From Chitinophagaceae bacterium (GTDB taxonomy: Bacteria; Bacteroidota; Bacteroidia; Chitinophagales; Chitinophagaceae): a DNA stretch of 5,887 nt. The notes below the pieces were generated by a model. It had not been told where the DNA came from, did not search any database, and worked only from the letters and a program-made list of their open reading frames with translations. The translations under genes and the position numbers were made by a program. The stretch lies in the NCBI GenBank assembly GCA_003135585.1, contig PLCH01000175.1, forward strand, positions 552 through 6,438. Direction: 5' to 3'. This document shows positions 1 to 5,887 of this stretch, piece by piece. Within the stretch, counting starts at the first letter, position 1. Each line of letters opens with the position of its first letter.

Positions 1-2098
1 CGGTAAAAAAAGCGCTGTTGATTTTAATGCCAAAAATTACGCTTAATGGAAACCGGAACTCCGCATTCCCTTCCAATTTCACATCCCCAAACCGGTCAAC
101 ACCTACAAATGCGGGAATATCATATAATTTTGAAGACCCTAATCCCAGTTGTCGTACCTGCCAGCCCCGCATACTGTTGGGTCCCCCAGCGTAATACGCC
201 TTATAAAAAGGAAGGGTTTCCTCATAACCGTTCCCGGCTCTGCCATAAGCGTAACCGGCCCCTGCAAAGGCCCGCATGGCCAACTGGGTTTTTTTGATGT
301 TGATGGTGTGAATATATTCAATGTCTCCCTTTATAAAGCGTAAAAGATCCCCTCTATCCAGGGAAGTAATAAGCCCCAACAGGGCACCACTTTCCTCCAC
401 TCCGAACAGAAAGGTATTGGTCCTGTTCTTTATATGCCTGATTGATTTGTAATAAAATTGCTGTCCTACCACGAGGCCAGTTCTAAAAGCAAGGTTTAAA
501 GAAGGAATATTGTTTAGTATTTTTTGGAAACTGTCTGTTTTTGTTAAAGTAGTATATTCCACATTGATCGGCTTGTACAAATATGTTTTGCTGGAATTGG
601 CCAAAGAGTTCGTTTTTGTCCACTGGTATCCCCAGGACCCATTTATCGTTCTAACTGTAAAAAATTGCCGCCTGTCAGTATAGGAAGCATTAAAATTAAG
701 TATGGTCTCTACATTCTTCAGCCAACCTTCTTTATTAATTTTGAAAGGTGAGATCAGGCTGGGAAAAATTATTGAATGGGAAATGCTTGCCTGCGTAGTC
801 TGAATAAAGTTGGCTCCAAGCTCTACCCCTCCCCGAAGGTTGGTATTGGTTTGAACAGATTGTTTAAAAGCGTTGCGGTTGTGCAAGCCTAAATTGACAG
901 CAACTCCGAATAGATTAGAGGCAGTTATGATATCATTTGTGTTATAGCTGGCTTCCAGTCCGTAGGAAATATTTTGCTTCTTAGCCGGATACAGGCGCAT
1001 CGTCACGTCCAGTAAGGAATCTGAAAGTTCTGCATCATCAAAATCTATATTCGTTAATTGCCAGGCTGGAAGGCGGTTAAAACGATTATATGTCAGGTAA
1101 TAGTTTTCCAGTTTATAAAGACTGGCGGGGCGCAAATAAATGTTATTGACGATAAACGGGAGCTTGAATTTATTGGACCGCGTGATAAGGGTAATATTTT
1201 TTATTACCGTCGTATCATTTTTTATGGTAACAGCCGTATCTTCAACAGACGGTAAATCCGGATAAACAATTACCTGGCCTATATAATATTTGATCAAATG
1301 ACTCGAATCGATATAGGGCCTTTCCTTTATTACCACATTAATCGTAGGATTGTCCTTTCTTTTTTTCAATTGCTCCAATAATCGTTCCTGCTGAAATGGA
1401 TCCAAATTCGGATCAATTAATGCCGCAATCACTGTGTCATGTTCAATGATAAGGTCTTCCCGGGAAAATCTGTAATAGCCGTTGTTGCGGAAAAGCTCAA
1501 CCAAACGGTCAATTTCTTTGGAAAGCAATTGTTTGGTGTAGGCCTGGTCTTTTTTCAAAAATGATTGATCTTTTGTTTGAAGGGTCAACCGCTGAAATTC
1601 TGGCGTCCGCATGTCAAAACCAACAGAATCGAATTTTAGATTTTTGCCGGCAATTACATGAAAGTTAATGGTGACACGATATTGATCACGCTTAACCGAA
1701 TCTATTTTAATTGAATCCCTGATAACGGGCGCGTAATAGCCGGCTGATCTCAACAACGCATTCATGAATACAATGGAGCGGCCGACATTGGACGAATCGA
1801 AAACCGGGGGGTTAGATAATTTTTTATAAATGAATAAGGGCTTCCACCTAAATGCTGTGACTGTTCTCACTTTCAGACTATCATCCAATTGATTTTCTAA
1901 CTTCGAGATCAAATCCTGTTTTTCGGCGTAACGCATATCCCCGTCTAATGTTATATTAGTCCTGAATACAAAGGGCTTATAAGCGGGATATTGATTTTTT
2001 TTTGGTGCAACACAGGAAACTAAAAATATTACCATCAGGGCCGGCAAGATGACTGCTGAGCTGAATAAAGATGTTTTAACTTGCCGTTTGGTTACCAT
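1..2098 (-). CDS. tamL: TamL: lipoprotein TamA/BamA-family outer-membrane assembly protein, 3' end beyond window
   Basis: The frame is open from ATG (2096-2098) to the left edge: 699 codons, no stop. Residues 1-29 form a lipoprotein signal: basic start (K4, R5, K8), hydrophobic core, lipobox L26-V27-S28-C29. No acidic cluster follows C29 (V-A-P-K-K), so no surface-export signal is apparent. Residues about 45-345 look like POTRA repeats, two ending in G-Y-Y (G120, G207). From about 365 the sequence alternates like a 16-strand barrel. G-G-P-N-S-M-R-G-W (638-646) matches the barrel signature around the conserved RG(F/Y) loop, and G-N-A-E-F-R-F-P-L (677-685) is a late strand. A lipidated TamA, called TamL, is known in Bacteroidota and usually pairs with inner-membrane-anchored TamB. 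I infer that roughly 60-100 residues are missing and that tamB could lie to the left. A BamA paralogue is the alternative, but the lipobox favours TamL. The next Met is residue 22, inside the signal, so the start is secure. Confidence 0.9.
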   Translation of the reverse strand, partial: MVTKRQVKTSLFSSAVILPALMVIFLVSCVAPKKNQYPAYKPFVFRTNITLDGDMRYAEKQDLISKLENQLDDSLKVRTVTAFRWKPLFIYKKLSNPPVFDSSNVGRSIVFMNALLRSAGYYAPVIRDSIKIDSVKRDQYRVTINFHVIAGKNLKFDSVGFDMRTPEFQRLTLQTKDQSFLKKDQAYTKQLLSKEIDRLVELFRNNGYYRFSREDLIIEHDTVIAALIDPNLDPFQQERLLEQLKKRKDNPTINVVIKERPYIDSSHLIKYYIGQVIVYPDLPSVEDTAVTIKNDTTVIKNITLITRSNKFKLPFIVNNIYLRPASLYKLENYYLTYNRFNRLPAWQLTNIDFDDAELSDSLLDVTMRLYPAKKQNISYGLEASYNTNDIITASNLFGVAVNLGLHNRNAFKQSVQTNTNLRGGVELGANFIQTTQASISHSIIFPSLISPFKINKEGWLKNVETILNFNASYTDRRQFFTVRTINGSWGYQWTKTNSLANSSKTYLYKPINVEYTTLTKTDSFQKILNNIPSLNLAFRTGLVVGQQFYYKSIRHIKNRTNTFLFGVEESGALLGLITSLDRGDLLRFIKGDIEYIHTINIKKTQLAMRAFAGAGYAYGRAGNGYEETLPFYKAYYAGGPNSMRGWQVRQLGLGSSKLYDIPAFVGVDRFGDVKLEGNAEFRFPLSVIFGIKINSAFFT

Positions 2099-2134
2099 AA
2101 ACAGATTACAAAATTTACGGATTAGTCCAAAGCA

Positions 2135-2184
2135 AAATTGGTTTGCAGGGCGGAATATATAAGCCTTTTCGCGCAAACCAATTT
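2135..2184. repeat. Perfect 12-bp inverted repeat in divergent intergenic region
   Basis: AAATTGGTTTGC at 2135-2146 is repeated as its exact reverse complement, GCAAACCAATTT, at 2173-2184, separated by 26 bp. The dyad centre (about 2159.5) lies close to the midpoint (2157.5) between the tamL and methyltransferase start codons. Each arm contains TTGGTTTG, one mismatch from the Bacteroidota -7 element TAnnTTTG, pointing toward the gene on the far side of the dyad. It could be a dimeric-regulator operator, a pair of mirror-image weak promoters, or an RNA hairpin. No perfect -7 element occurs in this gap on either strand. The symmetry is directly visible; the function is inferred. Confidence 0.6.
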
Positions 2185-2216
2185 ACCGTGAAACTTATTT
2201 AAATGAATGAAAGTCA

Positions 2217-2960
2217 ATGCTTGTAAAATCGAAGGTCAAATATATTCAAAGTTTAGGCCAGAAAAAATTTCGGGAAGAGGAACAAGTATTTATTGCAGAA
2301 GGCCCCAAGATAATTAACGAATTGTTGGCTGCGAAGAATATTCCATTGGTAACCCTTTTTGCATTGCAAGAATGGATAGATTCCAATCAGTCTGCGATAA
2401 AGGTATTGGAAAGAGGGCAAGTGGAGGTAATTGAGGAGCACGATCTGGAAAGAATATCTTTTTTAAGCACTCCCAACCAGGTTTTGGGTGTATTCCGAAG
2501 GCCGGTTTTTCCAGCGATGGAATTGAATGGAAGGATCACCCTTCTATTGGACAGTATACAGGATCCGGGCAATTTAGGAACAATCCTCCGGATTGCAGAT
2601 TGGTTCGGGGTACAACGCATCATCTGCAGTGAAACAACAACTGATATTTTTAACCCCAAAACAGTGCAATCCACTATGGGGAGTATTGGGAGGGTAAAGG
2701 TTGAATATAAGGATTTACAAATTTTCCTCCGGGAGAATGATCATCCTCCAATTTACGGGGCCCTGTTGAATGGTATCTCGATTGCCGATTCCGGTCGTAT
2801 CAAGGAGGGCATGATTTTGATCGGAAATGAGTCAAATGGCATCAATGAATCGTTAATTGGGTTGATCCAACACAGGATAACCATACCAAGAAAGGGAGAA
2901 GCAGAATCGTTGAATGCTGCAGTGGCAACAGGGATCCTCTTATCGCACCTGGTTGGTTAA
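2217..2960 (+). CDS. SpoU/TrmH-family RNA 2'-O-ribose methyltransferase
   Basis: This 247-residue protein has the full SPOUT architecture. Residues 1-95 form the N-terminal substrate-binding domain, opening K-Y-I-Q-S-L-G-Q-K-K-F-R-E-E-E with F-I-A-E-G at 25-29. Residues 107-247 form the trefoil-knot SAM-binding domain. Motif 1 is D-P-G-N-L-G (116-121) with R125, motif 2 is I-G-N-E-S-N-G-I (202-209), and motif 3 is I-P-R-K-G...S-L-N-A-A-V-A (223-237). The family uses SAM to methylate a ribose 2'-OH in rRNA or tRNA in the cytoplasm; the target cannot be read from sequence, so no rlmB or trmH symbol is given. ATG 2217 is the first in-frame start after stop TGA 2208-2210; the ATGs at 2203 and 2207 are out of frame. 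There is no Shine-Dalgarno, only A-rich sequence. It is divergent from tamL and convergent with the permease gene. The length is normal and key residues are intact. Confidence 0.95.
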   Translation: MLVKSKVKYIQSLGQKKFREEEQVFIAEGPKIINELLAAKNIPLVTLFALQEWIDSNQSAIKVLERGQVEVIEEHDLERISFLSTPNQVLGVFRRPVFPAMELNGRITLLLDSIQDPGNLGTILRIADWFGVQRIICSETTTDIFNPKTVQSTMGSIGRVKVEYKDLQIFLRENDHPPIYGALLNGISIADSGRIKEGMILIGNESNGINESLIGLIQHRITIPRKGEAESLNAAVATGILLSHLVG

Positions 2961-2962
2961 TA

Positions 2963-4198
2963 TCAGTTGAATCGTATCGCTTTGACAGGTTGTACATTCC
3001 GGATGATGATGGTGGGGATCATCAATACGAGAAAACAAATCAGGAAGGTGCCTGCATTGACCAGACCAATATGCCAAACTTCTAATTTTACTGCGGCTTT
3101 AGAAAGGTAGTAGGCATCTTCAGGAAGAGTTATAAAACCGTACCGCTGTTGCAACCAGCAGATAAGCAACCCCAGGATATTCCCAAACAAAATGCCAAAT
3201 CCAGTTATTATGGCGCCATGGTATAGAAAAATCTTTTGAATGGAGTTGTCGGGACTGCCCAAAGCTTTTAGGATGCCAATCATTTTTGTACGTTCGAGTA
3301 GCAGAATGATCAGACAAGTCACTAGGTTAAGGATAGCAACAATTGTCATAATAATAAGCACAATGACAATCGTTATGTTTTGGAGGTTTAACCAGTCGAA
3401 TATCCCTGCAGCCAGAGGTAATTCTTTAATAGTTCGGCTATTCCAGGTGCTTGGCAACTGTTGGAATATCATGCTGTTGACAGTGTCTAATTTTCGAAAG
3501 TCTTTCAAAAAGACTTCATAACCCCCAATCTGCTTGGGATCCCAGTTGTTCAATCGTTGAATAAGCCGCAGGTCGCCGATTGCAATTAATTTATCGTAAT
3601 CCTCAATTCCAGTCTTAAACATGCCTGCAACCGTAAGCGGTCTGGCCTTTGGTGTGCCGTCCGCTTGGATGAAATAGATCAGGATTTTGTCATTCACTTT
3701 CAGTTTCAGCCGGTTTGCGGTGTAAGCTGATAAATTGATTTCAGTGCTATACCCACTATCCGGAAAATGTAGCCACCTTCCGCTTTTTAGAAAAGGGTCA
3801 AGGTTGGTAAAGTCATACTCCTTTTCCACCCCTTTCAACAGAACGCCTTCAATACTTTCCATACCTTTTATAATGGCATGCTTGGTTGCAAACGCCTGAA
3901 TGGTTTTTACCTCTTTATTGGCCCGCAACACCTGCAAGACAGTGTCATTTTTGAAAATGGGAGATTCCTCTGCAATCGAAGCTCGGTTGTTTTCGTAATG
4001 CTGAACCCTTATGCCTCCCCAGAAATTAAATATTTTTTGACTGATGGCATATTGAAAACCATTCGTGAAAGCCAGGGTAAGAAGCATAGCAGCCACGCTT
4101 ATGGTAGTGGCAACGATGGCCAGTCTGATAATAAACCTTGAAAAAGATTGCTGGCGGTTAAAGGCAATCCGGCCTGCAATAAAAGAAGCTAGATTCAA
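2963..4198 (-). CDS. LolC/LolE-type ABC transporter permease (FtsX/MacB fold), TTG start preferred
   Basis: Translated from TTG 4196-4198 this is a 411-residue inner-membrane protein with the MacB/LolE layout. TM1 is at about 22-45, and a periplasmic MacB_PCD-like domain spans about 46-255. TM2 (273-300) is followed by the cytoplasmic coupling motif L-L-E-R-T-K-M-I-G-I-L-K-A-L-G (300-314). TM3 is at about 326-350 and TM4 at about 378-398, with a typical Q-P-V-K-A-I-R end (403-409). Such permeases work with a LolD-like ATPase to release lipoproteins or other substrates from the inner membrane; no ATPase is in this window, so the substrate is uncertain. The frame extends to ATG 4339, giving 458 residues, but family members begin about 10 residues before F-I-A-x-R-I, as M-N-L-A-S-F-I-A-G-R-I does from the TTG. 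A TAnnTTTG element lies between the two candidate starts. The ATG form, with an A-rich upstream AGTAAAA, remains possible. Confidence 0.88.
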   Translation of the reverse strand: MNLASFIAGRIAFNRQQSFSRFIIRLAIVATTISVAAMLLTLAFTNGFQYAISQKIFNFWGGIRVQHYENNRASIAEESPIFKNDTVLQVLRANKEVKTIQAFATKHAIIKGMESIEGVLLKGVEKEYDFTNLDPFLKSGRWLHFPDSGYSTEINLSAYTANRLKLKVNDKILIYFIQADGTPKARPLTVAGMFKTGIEDYDKLIAIGDLRLIQRLNNWDPKQIGGYEVFLKDFRKLDTVNSMIFQQLPSTWNSRTIKELPLAAGIFDWLNLQNITIVIVLIIMTIVAILNLVTCLIILLLERTKMIGILKALGSPDNSIQKIFLYHGAIITGFGILFGNILGLLICWLQQRYGFITLPEDAYYLSKAAVKLEVWHIGLVNAGTFLICFLVLMIPTIIIRNVQPVKAIRFN

Positions 4199-4217
4199 CA
4201 GGGAAAATTTTAATATC

Positions 4218-4248
4218 CAAAAATAGACTTCCCGCTGATAGGATAAAA
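4218..4248 (-). promoter_or_regulatory. Putative Bacteroidota-type promoter of the permease gene
   Basis: On the minus strand, TATTTTTG (4225 down to 4218) is an exact match to the TAnnTTTG -7 element. TTTT at 4248-4245, 19 bp upstream, is a weak match to the -33 TTTG. A transcript starting near 4211-4214 would have a 13-16 nt leader to the TTG at 4198 and would exclude the ATG at 4339. The motif has only six fixed bases, so its position is the main support. Confidence 0.4.
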
Positions 4249-4358
4249 AGTTTTTTCCATTTTCAAGTCTTAGAGCGTGAAACGCACTATTCTGTTTTTT
4301 GATAAGGGACGATTTTGTGTTTACAGAATTAATTCCCATTTTTACTGCAGCCTGAAAC

Positions 4359-4381
4359 TACTCGTTATGGATAAACGAGTA
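4359..4381. repeat. Short hairpin or dyad, 8-bp arms
   Basis: TACTCGTT (4359-4366) and AACGAGTA (4374-4381) form a perfect 8-bp inverted repeat with a 7-base loop, about 20 bp upstream of ATG 4339. No T-run follows directly on either strand, so it does not look like a normal intrinsic terminator. It could be an operator or a leader hairpin if the permease transcript starts further upstream. Function unknown. Confidence 0.45.
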
Positions 4382-4470
4382 ACCCGCCCAACAAAAAAAA
4401 GCCTTCAGCAACAGCGGAAAGATATTGAATAAAGCCTTGTTAAGGGAATCTGAAACATTTTCATTGTATA

Positions 4471-4500
4471 TTTAGTTCACTTAATACTTTTTTACATTTG
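4471..4500 (+). promoter_or_regulatory. Putative Bacteroidota-type promoter of the T9SS plug gene
   Basis: TACATTTG (4493-4500) exactly matches the TAnnTTTG -7 element. TTTA at 4471-4474, 18 bp upstream, approximates the -33 TTTG. Transcription would begin around 4504-4507, leaving an 18-21 nt leader before ATG 4525. The last three bases of the -7 element are the TTG that would start a longer reading frame (4498), which argues against that start. Confidence 0.55.
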
Positions 4501-4524
4501 CCTGCAGCATCAACAAGTCCTTTA

Positions 4525-5802
4525 ATGAAATATTTCTTGTCTTTATATGTGTGCTTGATCTGCCTGGCTGGTTTTTCCCAGGTTCCCGACTCTATCTATG
4601 CTCCTAATATCAAGACCTGTCAATTGTTTACCTATGGAAATCAACTGGGGTATCCGATCCTTCATTTGAACAGTTCAGACCGTTTGGAATTGCATTTTGA
4701 TGATCTTGATGCCGATGTGAAAAATTATTCTTACACTTATCAATTGTGTAACGCGGACTGGAAGCCGGCCGTTATCAGTGAATTGGATTATATACGGGGC
4801 TTTTCACAGATACCCATTAACAATTATCGGTATTCTTCCATCTCCCTGACCCGTTATACTCATTATCAGGGAATTGTGCCGGATCAGAACTGCGTTCCTA
4901 CCCGGTCCGGGAATTACCTGTTGAAAGTATTTTTGGACGGAGATACTTCCAGGCTTGTTTTTGCCCGTCGTTTTCTGGTGGTAGAGGACGGTGTCAATCT
5001 TGATGCGCAACTCTTGCAGCCGTTTAACCCCCAGTTGTCGCTCACTCATCAGAAAATCCAATTTTCCATCAATACGCGTTCTTTAAACATTGCCAATGCT
5101 GCCCAGCAGGTCAGTGTGGTGATCCTGCAGAACAATCGCTGGGATAATGCCCTGCACGATATCAAACCTAGTTTTTATTCCGCAAATACTTTGAAATATA
5201 CAAGTGACGATGACTATAATTTTCCATCAGGCAAACAATGGCGTTGGGTGGATATCCAAAGCTTTCGTTTCCAAAGTGACAGAGTTCATCATGTAAATTA
5301 TTCCAAGACCTCGACTGAAATTTTTGTCATGCCTGATCCGGATAGGTCACAAAAGCCTTATTATTATTATAATGATTATAACGGTCTTTATTTTATCCAA
5401 ACAACCGAAAATATAGATCCGCTATGGCAGGCAGACTACGCTACTGTCCATTTCAGTTTTGTCCCCCCAGGAAATATTCCCTTTATTGATAAAGATGTTT
5501 ACATCCTTGGCCAGTTGACCAATTACGCCCTGAACGATTCTACCAAAATGAGTTTTAACGCGGAAAAAGGTATGTATGAAGTAGCTGTTTTTCTTAAGCA
5601 GGGTTTCTACTATTATTCCTATGTAACCATCAATAAAAATGATCCTTCCAGAAATGCATCATTTGAATTTACAGAGGGCAATAATATGGAAACCGAAAAC
5701 GATTACAGCATCCTTGTTTACTACCGTCAACTCGGAGGCAGGGCCGACCAGTTGGTCGGGATTGCAAAATTGAATTCATTAAATGGACGTCAGTCCAATT
5801 GA
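4525..5802 (+). CDS. Type IX secretion system plug protein (formerly DUF5103)
   Basis: This 425-residue protein opens with a Sec signal peptide, M-K-Y-F-L-S-L-Y-V-C-L-I-C-L-A-G-F-S, with likely cleavage after S18. No lipobox is seen, so a soluble periplasmic protein is expected. Residues about 25-155 match the first plug domain: Y-A-P-N-I-K-T-C-Q-L-F, then C75-N-A-D-W, G-F-S-Q-I-P-I-N-N-Y and S-G-N-Y (128-131). The middle carries F-P-S-G-K-Q-W-R (233-240) and a Tyr-rich stretch (279-290). The C-terminal part (about 305-400) has D-V-Y-I-L-G-Q and K-Q-G-F-Y-Y-Y-S-Y, an immunoglobulin-like pattern. In Flavobacterium the plug closes the periplasmic side of the SprA translocon of the T9SS; the same role is inferred here. 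ATG 4525 is chosen because the signal peptide starts there; TTG 4498 would prepend nine residues and overlaps a promoter element. The length is normal and there is no frameshift. No other T9SS gene is visible nearby. Confidence 0.9.
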   Translation: MKYFLSLYVCLICLAGFSQVPDSIYAPNIKTCQLFTYGNQLGYPILHLNSSDRLELHFDDLDADVKNYSYTYQLCNADWKPAVISELDYIRGFSQIPINNYRYSSISLTRYTHYQGIVPDQNCVPTRSGNYLLKVFLDGDTSRLVFARRFLVVEDGVNLDAQLLQPFNPQLSLTHQKIQFSINTRSLNIANAAQQVSVVILQNNRWDNALHDIKPSFYSANTLKYTSDDDYNFPSGKQWRWVDIQSFRFQSDRVHHVNYSKTSTEIFVMPDPDRSQKPYYYYNDYNGLYFIQTTENIDPLWQADYATVHFSFVPPGNIPFIDKDVYILGQLTNYALNDSTKMSFNAEKGMYEVAVFLKQGFYYYSYVTINKNDPSRNASFEFTEGNNMETENDYSILVYYRQLGGRADQLVGIAKLNSLNGRQSN

Positions 5803-5827
5803 TTTAAGTCTCAAAGTTGTATATTTG
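5799..5827 (+). promoter_or_regulatory. Putative promoter of SRP RNA, overlapping the plug stop codon
   Basis: TATATTTG (5820-5827) is an exact TAnnTTTG match. TTG at 5799-5801, 18 bp upstream, fits the -33 element and overlaps the TGA stop (5800-5802) of the plug gene. A start near 5831-5834 agrees with where the SRP RNA should begin. It is the best-formed promoter in the window, as suits an abundant RNA. Confidence 0.65.
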
Positions 5828-5832
5828 CGCGA

Positions 5833-5887
5833 GGCAAGTCTTATACGACCAGCTCCTGCTGAATCCCCCAGGGCCGGAAGGCAGCAA
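5833..5887 (+). ncRNA. ffs: Signal recognition particle RNA (4.5S-like), 5' part, cut by window edge
   Basis: The last bases hold the hallmark of bacterial small SRP RNA. CAGGGCCGGAAGGCAGCAA (5869-5887) contains the GGAA tetraloop closed by CC/GG and the 3' side of the symmetric internal loop (GCAGCAA) that binds Ffh. It is preceded by CTCCTGCTGAATCCCCC (5852-5868), the usual 5' strand of the hairpin in Bacteroidota. The 3' strand lies beyond the edge, so the helix cannot be closed here. The RNA pairs with Ffh and FtsY to target nascent membrane proteins. The 5' end is estimated from the promoter 5-6 bp upstream and is accurate only to a few bases. No terminator separates it from the plug gene, so read-through may contribute. 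Confidence 0.88.

Larger units (their letters stand above)
4199..4524. other. Divergent intergenic region between permease and T9SS plug genes
   Basis: With the preferred starts, these 326 bp carry no convincing gene. They hold a putative minus-strand promoter near 4218-4248, a 47-codon in-frame extension of the permease reading frame (4199-4339), a short hairpin at 4359-4381, an A8 run at 4393-4400, and a plus-strand promoter ending at 4500. The extension looks unlike the permease family and resembles no domain I know. I see no tRNA, riboswitch or small RNA of a recognised class. Confidence 0.5.

Noticed and set aside
46..343. Overlapping open frames of 60-83 codons on both strands
   Set aside because: They lie antisense to or inside the continuous tamL frame, which encodes the conserved barrel end (MRGW and GNAEFRFPL). 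Their own products are low-complexity with no family features.
1058..1255. 65-codon plus-strand open frame
   Set aside because: It is fully antisense to the POTRA and early barrel part of tamL, with no recognisable domain or start context.
2138..2145. TTGGTTTG as a definite promoter for the methyltransferase gene
   Set aside because: It has one mismatch to TAnnTTTG and no convincing -33 partner. Several equally weak matches occur on both strands of this gap, so only the dyad itself is annotated.
2387..2674. 95-codon minus-strand open frame inside the methyltransferase gene
   Set aside because: It is a shadow of the plus-strand SpoU motif 1 region; the plus-strand frame has all family motifs.
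3240..3521. 93-codon plus-strand frame, and similarly 3878-4141
   Set aside because: Both are antisense to well-supported permease domains (TM2 and coupling motif; periplasmic domain).
4451..4463. TGAAA-CAT-TTTCA small palindrome
   Set aside because: A 5-bp stem with a 3-base loop is expected by chance in AT-rich intergenic DNA.
4498..4524. TTG start giving a nine-residue longer plug protein
   Set aside because: The TTG is part of a TACATTTG promoter element, and the signal peptide begins cleanly at ATG 4525.
1..5887. Mobile element, CRISPR, defence island or other novel system
   Set aside because: There are no transposase, integrase, direct-repeat arrays, tRNA ends or composition shifts. 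All genes belong to common Bacteroidota chromosomal families.

Overview
The window reads as ordinary chromosomal DNA of a Bacteroidota bacterium, probably Chitinophagaceae or a close relative. The evidence is a lipoprotein form of a TamA/BamA-type outer-membrane protein (TamL), a type IX secretion system plug protein (formerly DUF5103), TAnnTTTG-type -7 promoter elements just upstream of genes, no Shine-Dalgarno-like sites, and moderate, even base composition. There are no insertion sequences, integrases, tRNAs, CRISPR arrays or other mobile-element signs.

Layout, left to right. (1) A minus-strand outer-membrane assembly gene, tamL, starts at 2098 and runs off the left edge, with 699 codons visible and no stop. 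It is absent from simple closed-ORF lists because its 3' end lies outside the window. (2) A 118-bp divergent intergenic region carries a perfect 12-bp inverted repeat centred almost exactly between the two start codons. (3) A plus-strand SpoU/TrmH-family 2'-O-ribose RNA methyltransferase follows. (4) Converging on it, with only 2 bp between stop codons, is a minus-strand LolC/LolE-type (FtsX/MacB fold) ABC transporter permease. Its start is best placed at a TTG (4198), not at the first in-frame ATG (4339). (5) A second divergent region of about 326 bp holds a short hairpin and two outward-facing putative promoters. (6) A plus-strand secreted T9SS plug protein starts at ATG 4525. (7) Just after it, a putative promoter overlapping its stop codon drives the 5' part of the SRP RNA (ffs), cut by the right edge.

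Most of the content is envelope biogenesis: outer-membrane protein or lipid assembly (TamL), lipoprotein-release-type permease, T9SS plug, and SRP RNA for inner-membrane targeting. The genes sit in separate, mostly single-gene transcription units rather than one operon. I found no convincing new biological system. The points worth checking are the dyad between tamL and the methyltransferase gene, the two revised start codons, and the SRP RNA with its promoter.
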